Shown one piece after another: positions 34,481 to 46,170 of a stretch of 64,000 bases of DNA. Each line of letters opens with the position of its first letter. Within the stretch, counting starts at the first letter, position 1. The stretch spans positions 10,930,591 through 10,994,590 of the forward strand of contig NC_061776.1 in NCBI RefSeq assembly GCF_022458985.1, in the 5' to 3' direction. Origin of the DNA: Mugil cephalus. Taxonomy: Eukaryota; Chordata; Actinopteri; Mugiliformes; Mugilidae. A program made the position numbers and the translations under genes. The notes under the pieces were generated by a model that was not told where the DNA came from, did no database searches, and was given only the letters and a program-made list of their open reading frames with translations.

Positions 34481-34640
34481 CGCTAGCACGTCCCCAAGGC
34501 TGTATGTAGCCGGGGCTGCAAGCTAAATGCTAGCATTAGCATGCAAAATGTGCTGATATTTATTCAGGTATAATATTTCCCAGAGTCAGCATCTTAGTTT
34601 AGACTACTCTAGCATCATCAGGAGGGATAATCTAACTTGT
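34481..34640 (+). repeat. Left copy of a segmental duplication flanking the GATA array
   Basis: Contains CACGCTAGCACGTCCCCAAG, GAGCTAAATGCTAGCATTAGC-like sequence, GTGCTGATATTTATTCA and CATCTTAGTTTAGACTA. The right copy at 34800-34970 repeats these blocks in the same order with differences. Confidence 0.8.
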
Positions 34641-34665
34641 TAGCTGCTAGCCAAGTCTGACTAAT

Positions 34666-34788
<123 letters not shown>

Positions 34789-34799
34789 TCATTACAAAG

Positions 34800-34970
34800 T
34801 CATGCTAGCACGTCTCCAAGGCTGTATTTAGCTGTGGCCGTGAGCTAAATGCTAGCATTAGCGCGTGGACACATTCCTAATCTCATAAATGTGCTGATAT
34901 TTATTCAAGTATAGTATTTCCCCGAGTCTGCATCTTAGTTCAGACTAGTTCAGCAACCGATCAGGGGGGT
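34800..34970 (+). repeat. Right copy of the duplicated segment
   Basis: Repeats CATGCTAGCACGTCTCCAAG, AAATGCTAGCATTAGC, GTGCTGATATTTATTCA and CATCTTAGTTCAGACTA in the same orientation as the left copy, with an extra insert of about 20 bases in the middle. Confidence 0.8.
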
Positions 34971-37487
34971 GTCTAGCTAGATAGATGCGGTGCTACGGGA
35001 AAGGACTTTTTTAATGATTCATTGCTTACTGGCCATGAACCATTGTGGTTTATCCATGAGCATCTCCATTTCAGCCATTCCGCCTTTGGGGGACTTCTGT
35101 TTCTGTTTTCTGTACAGAAATGTTATGGCAATCCATCCAATAGTGAGATATTTCAGTCTGGACCGCAGACACATTTTTAGTTTCTTTACAAAAGAAAGAA
35201 GGAAAAATCTTTTCCATTGATCCCAAAATATTCATGCTATTTTACAGAAAACGTACTAAAAGCTTGGAAGTATGGTTTGTCATCTTTTATTTTATATATT
35301 AGTCAAATATCAAACTGTTTTAAGATAAGCTAATACCACAGCAGCAGAAGTAGCAGCAGCAGCAGCAGCAATAGAGTCTTAATTACTAGTTAAATTGTGT
35401 GCTGTTGCTTAGAGTCCAACAATAATTCTTTGTTTATGTCCCCATTACTTGTTAATCACCTCAGAGTCAAACCATCATTCAGATTCCTGGAGCCAAGAGT
35501 TCAAGCAGTTAAATCTAATAAGATGACCAGTGGTAGAATCAGTCATTCACTGATTACCTGATGCTCCTCAGCTGGTCTGCTCTTATTTTGGACCAGCATG
35601 TCATTTTAAACATGTCATGCTGTAGAGAAGACACCAACTGTTTGCTCAGCTGTGGAGCTTCACACCAACATCTGGGGCAGCGTCTCATCGTTAGCCTTAC
35701 ACAAGCACTGACCCAAAAAAAAAAAAAAGGAAAAAAGGCAGGTTGGCAGGTTTCATCTGGCCTCTGCAAATAAAATCCAGCCTACAGGTAGGTAAGGTGA
35801 GGAAGTGCAGGGTGCTGCCATGTGCCTGTGGCCTACACCGAACATACTGTGGCAAGGGGAGACATTTTCCGGATGCATCTGCACGTAGGTAGGCAGTGTT
35901 TGGAGAGGTTACTAAGGGCAGGGTTTGGTATTTACAGGTCATATTTCAACAAAGCCGGGCCGTAACAGAGGAACGTGCTCAGCCCCAAAGAGAGCGCCTT
36001 TTGCCGGTTGGTTTAGGCACGGAGCAGAGAAATTCCTCAGCCGCTCTGTCATCCCGTTGAGATTGAGAACAGAGCTGAGGTCAGTCGAAGACCGGCGAGG
36101 GCGTGTGGAGCAGACACGCCGGGGTACTTCCTCAACACGGGGGCAGACACGGTGTCGTAAATTTGGCCGGTGAAAGCTACATCAGGAACACAGTGGAGTC
36201 ATCTTCAAGCGGGACTGATGATGAATTGTGTTTCTCTTTCAAGCTGGGTGGTATTGTCACTTGGGTGGTATGTGGAGGGATGGCCCGGAGGATTTGTTTT
36301 TATCTGACTGTTGATCCACTGTAATGTCTGTAAGCTCCTCATCTCTCACCTCAAACTCTCAATCTGTTTCCGGCTGCATTAAGAAGAAGTCATCGCCTTT
36401 GTGGAAATTTCAGCTAAACGGTGCTAATTCCATCCTAAACTCATAAAGTCTCCTCTTTGCAGACTTTCAGTGGTTTGACCTCTCACCATGCTGCAGCGGT
36501 GAAGGAGCTGGTCGCAAGAAGTCGAAAAGGCAACAATACGGTGGAGTTTACTTACCAGATAGGTTAGCCAGTGTTAGCATTATCAATTAATAACACATTA
36601 CGTGGTAAAAACACCATGCCCGCAGACAGATGTTTGACAGCACTGTGGATATGAGTCATTTAATAAGTCAAAAATAGACATACGGGCATGTAATGTGATA
36701 TATACTGACATAATAATTACACTAGCTTCAATTAAAATTATTCAAATAACTGTCAAAATGGCCTATAATGGCAGTAATAATGTACCTACTTAAGTTTATC
36801 TGTAACCTTATCTGATAATGGTGCTGGTCTAGTGACTAAATACCCTACAACAGTGAGCCTTTATGCTTAAGTTACACGTCCTTATGTGGAAAGCTGCTCC
36901 TGTGCTTCAGGAGGCTGGTTGGCTCCATTAGCACCTAGCTGCTGTAGCTGCCTCGGAGACAAAGGCAGCACTTGTTCAGCGTACTGTATTTCTTCCATCC
37001 AAAACCTAAATAGATCAGGAAAGAACAAACTCTACCGGACACTGTTCAACACCTGTGACATCAACAGCATCCTACTCACGTATTATTATTTTTTTTAGGT
37101 TTATGAGTCAAACAGGAGATGGCGGCACTCAGAGTCGGTGTTGTTCTTGGTTTGAATCTCCGTCTGACATTCCAGACTCACTCCAGTATTTATAAAGACG
37201 GCACGGCCAGCGGCTCAGTCGGAGCGCCTTGTGTCTCACAAGATTCATAGGTGGTTCGTGCAGAAAGTCAGAGTTGGGCAGCAGGACAAGACATGGCCTT
37301 TCTCAAAGCCCATCAGGCTTTTAGGTGCCACAGACCCTGAAATCCTGGTTTGCAGACGCTGCACTGACTAAGGATTGATAGTTGTTTGGCAAATTTCAAC
37401 TTGGTATTCATCCAGGGAGCCAAACTTTTCTTTGTTCTCCTAACAAGTTTAAAGTTCAAGCTCAGTCAAACAAAGTAGATGAAAGAA

Positions 37488-37511
37488 ATCACACACACAC
37501 ACACACACACA
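37488..37511 (+). repeat. (CA)n microsatellite
   Basis: A short CA run is followed by an A run. Confidence 0.85.
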
Positions 37512-37899
37512 AAAAAAACAAGCTTGCTTTTATCTGACTGCCTAAATCTTTCTTTCGATCAGGAAGCAGGAAAACTTTTGCATAACTGCCCTCATGTTAT
37601 TCACAACCTTGTAACTAGAAATCGCAAAAACTTTGAGTCATGAGGTGTCTGACGATGTTTTCAGAAATGGTGGAGGTGCATGGTAAGTGAAAATATTGTA
37701 ATTTAGTCATATTTTTTTTTTAAATAAGTCTGAGGAAACATTCCCAAAGGCCTCATTATTTAATTGTACCTTTACCTCTGTGTTGTTTCATGTAACATAA
37801 GCACCTGCATGCAACAGTATATTTGTAGTTTTCAAGAACATTTTCAAGATATTATAACATATTTGACATGATTGTGTTTTTAAAAACTTTGATTTGAAA

Positions 37900-38610
37900 A
37901 CTTTTGATAGGACTTGAATGTTATTAAACGTTAATTTAGCTGGAACATAATTTGAATATTAGTTTAACTGGACTATTAACCTATTAAACCAGCCGGCTAC
38001 CTACTAATAAAACAGCTATAATTCAACCAAATGAGCTGTTGTTGGGTGGAAATAAAAGTCTCTCTGGTTAACTTATGTATGAAATCAGTATTCAGACATT
38101 AACATTATTTCTTTGCAACCAGGGGACTGAACAGCACAAGAACATTGTTTTTATTTGTGTTTCTGACCTGTTGACCTGCAACATAGCTTTAGCATCAGTC
38201 TTTTGGTACAATATCATATTATTAACATGTCATTATTATCATGTTTAGTTTTATTATTTTTTGCATCCATCTTGTTGTTAGCTTCATTTAACTATTAGCT
38301 TCACTTTAATGCAACCTTATCAAGACAACCAGCTACAACTAATAAAACATCTGGTTAGCACCCAGCCCATTGTTAGCTTAATTTGATCCTTAACCTATTT
38401 GGAATGTTTTCTTAATTTAAAAGTCTGATTAATTGGTTGTTAACTTTATATGAATGTTATCTTAATTGAATTGTTAGCTTAATGGGAATGCTAGCTTAAT
38501 ATGAACCCTAGTTTAATTGTAATGTTAGCTTAAATCCAACCTTATTGTAATATGGATGTTAGCTTAATTTGAATGCTAGCCAAATTTTCAATTGAACATA
38601 ATTGGAACTT
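37900..38610 (+). repeat. Degenerate tandem array of a ~20-bp GTTAGCTTAATTTGAATG-like unit
   Basis: Variants such as GTTAGCTTAATTTG, GTTAGCTTAATGGGAATG, GCTAGCTTAATATGAACC, GTTAGCTTAAATCCAACC and GTTAGCTTAATTTGAATG recur, most densely from 38375 to 38580. Units diverge and spacing varies, which suggests an old tandem expansion. Confidence 0.6.
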
Positions 38611-39539
38611 CAGATTAACTGACTGATCTTTGTTTTAATGAACTTTGAACGTTTTACTGCAACGTCAGGAAGTCTGGAAGTTTCTTTAAAATGCTTATTT
38701 AGCTAGCCTACTGTTTATCAGAAAATAAAAGCTGCTGGGTTGACATGGGAAGTAGCTTTGGCTTACATTTTGCATGGAATTAGTATTTAAGAGTAAAACA
38801 GTTGTTGAATATTGAGTGTTTATCCACTAGCTCCAATACTAAAAGCTAGAACAGCAGTAACAGGAGATGTTAGCATCCGCGGGGTTAACTGTGTGTATCC
38901 TCCTGGGTTTGAAACATTGAGCTGGAAGTTGACATTTTATGGACACAATAATTATTCAAAAATATATCAGTATTTAAACTGGTTATTTAAACAATCCTGG
39001 TAAGAGGATGTCAAATCATCATCCATGACATGTTTGAGAAGTAAATGCATCATCGCCAAGTAAACACGGCCCTGTGCATTTATCAACTCTTGATCTCAGT
39101 TTTAACACAAGGTGGAATACGCAGACAGTGAGTGACAAAGTGGCAGTTAACAGTTTTCATGTGTCATCCTCCATCTGTCACTGCAGCTCTCCGTCAGCGA
39201 CGCGAAAACAAAGAGAGGCGGGCGTGTGTTGAAAGGCGAACGGGATTGTGGTGTTTCTTTCTCCGAAGGAGGCGGTGTGTGCTCCGATCGCAGCAGAAGT
39301 TTGTGAGAGCAGAGTGGTGAAATTCTCAGACAAGATTTAAACAAACAGTGAGACGGAGGCTGGCCTGGCTGGCCCGGGACGCGGCAGCCCTGACAGAATA
39401 AGGCCACGAGAGATCACAGACCGCCATCTCCAGATCAGCCTGAGAAGTATTTCTACAACAACTTCCTCAACCAATCTTGCTTCAGTCAGTGAATGCATAA
39501 ATGATTTTCCCAGAGACAGGCGGTGATCAAATGCTGGAT

Positions 39540-39575
39540 CTTTTTTATTTTTATTTTTATTTTATTTTTTTATAT
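39540..39575 (+). repeat. T-rich simple sequence (TTTTA)n
   Basis: Imperfect TTTTA/TTTTTA units. On the minus strand these read as several AATAAA hexamers, but they are too far from the minus-strand gene to call its 3' end. Confidence 0.7.
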
Positions 39576-40027
39576 TCCAATCTAGGACATTCAGAAGTCA
39601 GTGCAACTTCTCTAGAATTAAATAACTTCAGACTGATTTGATGAGAAAAGTGCAAGAGAATTTACTGTAAATTTCAATCTTTATATAGTACACACTAGGT
39701 TAGGTAGTATCCAGGTGGATATAAGCTGCCTGAAAACATTTGTTATTTATATAAAAAAAAAAAATACAAAATAAATTAACACTGTCATGAGATATGCAGA
39801 TGATGCTTGTTGAGTATCAGGTTGTTCTTCTCCGTATTTGTCACACATCACCAGCGCAGACTGCCTCTCCCGAACGCTCCCGTGCCGGCGCGACATGCAG
39901 TCGCAGGTCGACTCTCGGAGCAGTTTTCCCTTTGGAAATATCCCCACCTTCAGGCCGGCCTCCGTTTCCACCGGCTGACAGCGTGTCTCAGTGGCACCAG
40001 CTCCTGCTGGAGAACATCACAGATCAG

Positions 40028-40051
40028 AAAAAAAAAAAAAAAAAAAAAAAA
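40028..40051 (+). repeat. Poly(A) run of 24 bases
   Basis: An A homopolymer is followed by a G run. It could be the tail of a retroposed sequence, but no upstream gene body was recognised. Confidence 0.85.
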
Positions 40052-42157
40052 GGGGGGAAGAAAATCATTTAAATTCATAACTTGGCAATCTCAGTGAACT
40101 CTCAAATCAAACACTGCACAGGCAAACTTCTTCTCAAGGCTGTTCTTGCAGTGTCAGACAGAGTTTTAATCTGCACTGTACTGAAAGTAAAACATTGTGT
40201 GTGTCCTTGTGAGTCATCTCCCAGCTTGCGTGAAGCAGGTCTGTAACGTTGTAAGGTTTTTTATCAGACTTGTGGCATCTGGTCTTTCTGTCTTTGAGAA
40301 AATCACATTATATTTTAGAATCTGAGAAAGGTGGTAAGGTGGGGGGAGTGGTGGTGGGGGGGGTGCATTTGTGCAACGAATCTCCCTGGTGAAGGGGTCA
40401 TGGTTAAAATTTGTAAGTAAAAGGACGACCCCTGCACCCATTACCCAACCGCTGGGTAACTTGCGCTGCAGCACATAAAACTCAAAAGAAGCGAATGACC
40501 ACATCTCTCAATAAGTATTTAAGATTTGGTTTTGAACACAAACCATCAGCTTCATTTTGCTCGATCAAACCCTGGTCTTGTTGAAAGCTAATTAGTTTTG
40601 CGACATATTAGCTTGGCCTGGCGTATCCAGACTCAGGTCCCATCAGAATATGAATCCGTTCATTACTATTTAGTTTTAAATAGATTCCACTCAACTAATT
40701 ACATGTATAACTATGTCGCTCTTATTCTTCTGTCTATTTCCATATAAAAGCCGGACCGAATAATTTGACTGGGGAAGAGGAATCAGTTCCCATCACAGCG
40801 AATAATATTGTTGAACAATTTTTTTTTTAAAATTCATTTACATGAACAAAAATATTATCTTATATAATAGGATTCATTTGAAGGTTTAAAACTACAGGAG
40901 TGTGTGTTTGTGATCTTGTTGTAGGAATACAAACATTGTGAGGCCACTTTTCTGGACATACAATGTTTTGAGGGCTGCTAAGATTTATGGAATGCATCAT
41001 GTCAATGGAAGATCAAACACAAGTCAAAAGACTGGACATTAATAGAAACCGATGGGAACAGAGAAGAAAAGGAGTCGAGGGTCGTGCACAGCTCTAAATA
41101 TCTTGTTAGTTTTTTCATCGTTCTAACATTGAACCGTCTCTAGGTGACCGGATTCAGGTGATTCAGGCTTTTAAAGCACGAACAGCTCTGATGTTCTGAA
41201 AGGACAAACTGAACAGGGAAGCAACGTTTCGCTCGGGTGTAATTAAACTCTCACATGATTCGAAGTAAAAACGAAGTCTGCCAGATTCAGCCTGAGACAG
41301 CGACCTTTGAAGCGCGTCCCTCCGCTGCCGCTGTGTAACGTGAAGAGTCGCTTTCCTGCACAGTGGTGCTCCCCTTTATATGGACATCACAAATACATCA
41401 AGAGTTTGTCTCACTCCGCTATGGCACATGGCCAGGGGCTTTATGATTAAAACCAGATTGTGCTTGCCCAACTCGGAGAGCCCAGAAAAATAGATTGCAG
41501 TTCTGCATACTCTGCACAAGAGGGAAGTACAGAAACGCACACGTCTCTGTCCCTGCAGCATCTGCAAAGGTGGACTCTTCACGAGTATCTGCTGGTTAAT
41601 TTCCCTCGTCTGCCAGAGGGACTTTTTTTTTTTTTTTCTGCAGATGTCATCTTGTTATTAAGTCTGCTTCTAGTTCACGGTGAGTAACGATACATCTGAC
41701 GGTGGCAAGAGAAGAAAGCTTCAGCTCCTCCTCATCAATCCCCGACTGTAAATTACGCCAATTCTGAGTCAGAGCTATGATCATCCTCTAAATCTAATCA
41801 CGCTTCTTTTTTTTTGTGTGTGTGTGTGTGTGTCACATGACTGGAGTCAAGCAGCTCCTGCCAAGTCTGAGTTCCCTCGAAGTTATGACTAACGTTACAC
41901 TGCAAAAAAAAAGAAAAGAAAAAGAAAACGTCTGTGTCGAGATTTTTTATCTCTAGTACAATAAAAATAGATAAAAGTTGTTCAGCTGTTTGAAATAAAC
42001 TCAGCGGATACTGGGAGTTGGGTTTTGTTTTGAGTGATCAGAAATTCCCTAAAAAAGTTGCTCGTAAGAGTAGAGTTTCACTTCGGTGAATCAACTTCTC
42101 TCACCCTGATGGCTGATTATAACCACATGTGTTGCTGGACCGAAGAATGAAAGCCGA

Positions 42158-42172
42158 TTTCTTCTTCTTCTT

Positions 42173-42203
<31 letters not shown>

Positions 42204-42213
42204 TTCTTCTTCT
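42158..42213 (+). repeat. (TTC)n microsatellite
   Basis: Nearly perfect TTC/CTT units with one TTA interruption. Confidence 0.95.
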
Positions 42214-42491
42214 CCAGACACATTTTGCAGTGTGGAGAAGACTGGGAAATCATGTGACATCAACAATAGCAGACACATCACGCCCCCTAACCGCCGCCCA
42301 CACACACACACACACATACATCAAACACATACATCTCCTCTTTCTTTTTTTTTTTTTAACTGGGAGGGACGCTGCAATTCATTTACTGACTTTGAACACT
42401 ACGCTGCCAGTAAACAAAGCAAACGTCATCGGCTGCGAGCGCTGGAGGAAATATCAACACTGTAAAAGAAGTAAGAGGGAGGGAAGGAGGA

Positions 42492-42513
42492 GGGGGGGGG
42501 GGGGGGGGGGGGG
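42492..42513 (+). repeat. Poly(G) run of 22 bases
   Basis: Lies about 130 bases beyond the stop codon of the minus-strand gene, so its transcript would carry a C run in the 3'UTR. Confidence 0.9.
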
Positions 42514-42643
42514 TAAGAGAAAAAAGTCCTCACCATGAGTTGTTCCCCTGCCTGGTTCCTCTCTGACCTCCACTCACTGCAGCAGGGTCTCATGTTTCAG
42601 GCCCCCATGGCACTGGGGCAGACCACCACCCCCCTCCCTTCCC

Positions 42644-44070
42644 TCACACCATGCTGGCGCTCTGGCGGCCTCTCCCAGCGTAAGCGGGGGTCCTCACAGG
42701 CTTCGGGGGCGGGTACGGGCCCTTCCCGCACCGACCGTTTTGGGGATAAGGCGGAGGCTTTTGAGTCCTCGGATTGGAGGTGCTGTTACCGATGATGACC
42801 TTAGGGTCTAGGGTCTGCGGGTGGGGCTCGGAGTCTCTGGGCTTGTACAGGTGAGGGGGGTGGCCGTTCACGCCGGGCCTACCTTCGCCGTCCTTGCTGA
42901 GGCCGGGCGGGGTGAAGCGGCTGGTTTTGACGACCGACGCCATGTGGACGGGCGAGGGCGAGTTGGTCCTGAGGATGATGCGGTCTTCGTCGGCGTGCTG
43001 CGGCGCCAGGGCCGAGGCGGGCTTGTGATTGGACGCGGGGGCCACCCTGAGCTCGCCCGAATGAACCGAGTCGTGAAAGTTATTAGGTGACCCCCGAGTG
43101 ATGGAGGGCGCCTCCTCGCTGAGGTCGATACTGGCCGTGAGACGATCGATCTGCTCAACCACCTGAATAATAACACGGAGAATAGTTAATACCCGCACCG
43201 CAGGTACAGCAGAGGTCGAGTTTGAATGAATATTGCATTTAGTTCAGCTTTCTCCTTCTGCTCCATTGGAATTCAGACGAAAACTCCACCATCTCCTTAT
43301 GTCTCCATTACAAAAAAAAAAAAAAAACACACCACACACAGAAAAGTGTGTGTAGTTCAGACGTCTGTGAGCGAAGAAGCGGGGAAACTGTTTTCCCAGG
43401 AGCAAACGTTAGATGCTACCTCAGATTTATATCGTTTGACCCAGAGGTGGGGGTCCTGACCCCTGGGTGAGGAAGATCACCAGTGGCTCCACCTTCAAAA
43501 ATAACAACATGCTGCTTACATGAATTAGAAGAATGAATTAGTGAAACCTGATCACAAGGGGAAATGTCTGAGAGTGAGCACTTTTTATCGCTGTAACTTG
43601 AGCCCATTACCCTTTCGACTCTGCTACTCTAATGTGTTACTGTGCTTTTCACATTAATACTCAATCATGGGGTCTGAGTAGTCTTTCATCAGTGTGAAAC
43701 TATTTTTAGTGTCTGACTGAGGCACGAATCAACAATTTCACCAGTCACTCACATCCGAGCTGATCTCTTTTGTTACCAGTCATTTCACTTCACAAATCGG
43801 GGAGTTTTTTTTTTTTTTTTCTTTTTTATTCGTCGCGGTAAAATGCCAGGTCCTTTGCACAGAGGCATTCAGCCGTGAATCAAAGCTGGTTTACAGCTGC
43901 ATGCAAAATGGATACTGTAAGAGCAGGGCATAATTTAGCAACAGTCTCAAGCCAGCCTTTTTAATGTGCCGCCCGGAACGCTGCCAATTTCAGCAGCGTT
44001 CTGCAAAAGGTCAGTGCAAACCGTTCTCAATCAGTAAGAGATGATGAGTGAGTCCCAAACAATGCAGTCA

Positions 44071-44125
<55 letters not shown>

Positions 44126-45418
44126 ATTGGCATGCTGTCGTGGACATGCACACACAAACACACGATCAAACTGCTTTGTGCTGTCGCTGGATTTGTCAGC
44201 ACGCGATCTGCGTGTCAGTCGTTAGAAATGTCACGGTATCCAGGGCAGAACTGATAAAAAACAAAAAAAACAAAAAAAAAAAGAGGAGGGGGGGTAGGGG
44301 GGCTGGGACATCTGCAGCAGATGCAGCCCTCATGATCAGACACCTTACGCACGCGTTAGGATTAAACGTCTGTAATAACAGGCCGGGCCTACCTCTTTCA
44401 TCTCGACGTGAACTTGCTTCAAACCCCCCAGCACGTCCTCCAGATCTGTCACCACCTGTCGGATTTGAGCCCTCACGCAATCCTGCCTGCTCCTCTGCGT
44501 CGCCACCTCCGATCCCTGGCGCTGGTGGTCGTCGCTGGCTGTCTGAGGGTTCGAGGCTTCCGGGCCGGCGACGCTGGCGGAAGGGACGAAGGGCCCCTTC
44601 CGCCTGCTTTGGCTCAGGTGCTTCTGTGGGACTTCGGTGGGGAAGAAGGCTTTGTGAGAGCCGTCGCATCCGTTAAATCCCTCCTGTGATCCGCCCTTGG
44701 GTCTGCCCCGGTCCTGATGGGGATCTCTTTCCTCCCCTCCGTCAAAGAACGCAGGCCTCGGCCCACAGTAGTGGCCGTTCGGCACGAGCAAATGTCCCGG
44801 CAGGATATCGTGCAGCTCCACATGGTATTTCTCCGAGGTGCATCCGCAGCCTCCCTCCTCATCCACGGAGACGTACCTGACTGTCCTCTTGTGTCTGTAG
44901 CCCTGACCTTTGACCTGAAGATGAGGCAGAGGATGTGGTATCCCGGTGTTAATAAAGGGGTGTGCCCGGGCGTCGCTGGGCACCACACAGCCGCACTGTT
45001 CTCTGACACATGAATAGTGTCTCACCCCCGGCTCCGGTGGGTAGTTCCACTGGGCAGGGTTCAGCTCCCAGGGGAAGACTTGGCTCAAGTCACCCGACTG
45101 GCTGCGAGGGCCCAGCCCTGCGAACACAGGCCTCCTCTGTGGGCTGCGATGACCGCTTCCCTCAGCTCTGTCCACTACGAAACCTCTGCCTCCTACGTCT
45201 CTAACCCGAGGAGCCTGGGCGTCTCTCCGTCCGTCCGTGGGTGATGGGTGGTCCGTCTGCCTGGCTGATGCTCGCTCGTATCCCAGCCCACCATGACGGC
45301 CGTAGGGCTGCTGATAGTGGCCGCAGTGCTGGCAGGGACAGGGGCCGGTGGTGGCGGCGGTGGTGCTGTGCTGGAGAAATCGGTGGTGTCCCGTTGTTTG
45401 TGCGCCTTCTGTGTACAT
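42644..45418 (-). CDS. PRR16 (Largen)/INSYN1-family coiled-coil protein, probable third paralog
   Basis: Two coding exons on the minus strand, 45418-44393 and 43162-42644, join in phase 0 to 514 aa. The ATG at 45418 has an in-frame TAA upstream (45457-45455). Residues about 316-356 form the diagnostic coiled coil, RAQIRQVVTDLEDVLGGLKQ then VHVEMKEVVEQIDRLTASIDL, closely similar to human PRR16 (VEDLELVLGDLKDVAKELKE) and INSYN1 (REVVSQIDKLTSDFDFE); the splice site falls inside this helix. The C-terminus is proline-rich (QKPPPYPQNGR, YPPPKP) and ends SASMV, a possible PDZ ligand. The N-terminal ~300 residues are a long extension with Cys pairs (CPCQHC 27-32; C137/C142/C144; CGC 191-193) that I do not recognise. 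PRR16 raises mRNA translation and cell size; INSYN1 is an inhibitory-synapse protein. Which role applies here is unknown. Confidence is high for a gene, moderate for the family. Confidence 0.75.
44077..44121 (+). repeat. (CA)n microsatellite in the minus-strand gene's intron
   Basis: About 22 CA units within the 1.23-kb intron (43163-44392) of the PRR16/INSYN1-like gene. Other intron contents are T and A runs at 43806-43827 and 44260-44281. Confidence 0.95.
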
Positions 45419-46170
45419 GTCCAAAGAAGTCCAGAGACTTGTGTAGAAAACGCCTTAGAAAACAACTGGTTTCCTCCCCTCCCAGCTCTCTCCAGCCCAG
45501 TCATTCACGCGCTCTGTTTTCCTCATCTGCTTCTTCCCACAAGAAAACTTTTCTCCAGTTTTTTTTTTTTTTTACTCGAGACTTCTCCCTCCCCTTCCTT
45601 CCTGTCTGTTGTTTCCCTTCTTCTTCTTCTTCTTCTTCTTCTTCTTCTTCTTCGTCTTCCCTCCTGTAGCTGTTAATCTTTGCGTCCGTACTTTCCCCCC
45701 CTCTTTCGCCCACTTCTCTTAACTTTTCCTTACCCCTTCTCCTTCTCCTTCCTCACCCTGCAGCCCTCTCTCCTACACGGGGCCCCTCTCCACCTCCCTC
45801 CCTCCCTCTCTGTCTCTCTCTTTCTACCTCTCCCGCCTCGTTGTTCTGTCTCATTTGCTGCTGCAGGCTTCCAGCCTCTCTCTCTCTCCCTCTCTGGCAG
45901 CGTACTTCCCGTTTCCTCCTCCCCTCCCCTTCCCTCTCCCGCTCTCCTCTCTTTCCCCACCTCTTACTCCGTCTCTTGCCTCTGGTATATTCTCTCACAT
46001 AGTCGACTGTACCTGAATCTGAGAATTCCTCCTTTTCCCAACTACCTTGTGAATCCAGCCGCCGTGAGAGGGTCCTCCGATAAAGGACTTCCAAACGGGG
46101 TTTCCTTCTCTCAGAGAATGCGTGAAAGAGTCTCCGGCTCCGGGTGCTGAGCTCATTAGCCCAACTCAAG
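45419..46170 (-). other. Purine-rich 5'UTR and presumed promoter of the PRR16/INSYN1-like gene
   Basis: On the minus strand this is a long GA-rich leader (pyrimidine-rich on +), including a (GAA)n microsatellite at 45617-45652 and GAGAGA runs at about 45790-45960. A start site is not visible. Several open frames on both strands here are products of the purine bias. Confidence 0.4.
45617..45652 (+). repeat. (CTT)n microsatellite
   Basis: Twelve CTT units on +, hence GAA units on the transcribed strand of the minus-strand gene. Confidence 0.95.

Noticed and set aside
44041..44676. 211-codon + strand frame
   Set aside because: It begins in the CA microsatellite (His-Thr run) and then runs antisense to the PRR16/INSYN1-like exon, so it is a shadow.
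45241..46169. Several overlapping frames on both strands in the CT-rich block
   Set aside because: They are low-complexity (Ser/Leu or Glu/Arg runs) produced by strand bias, with no conserved protein pattern.
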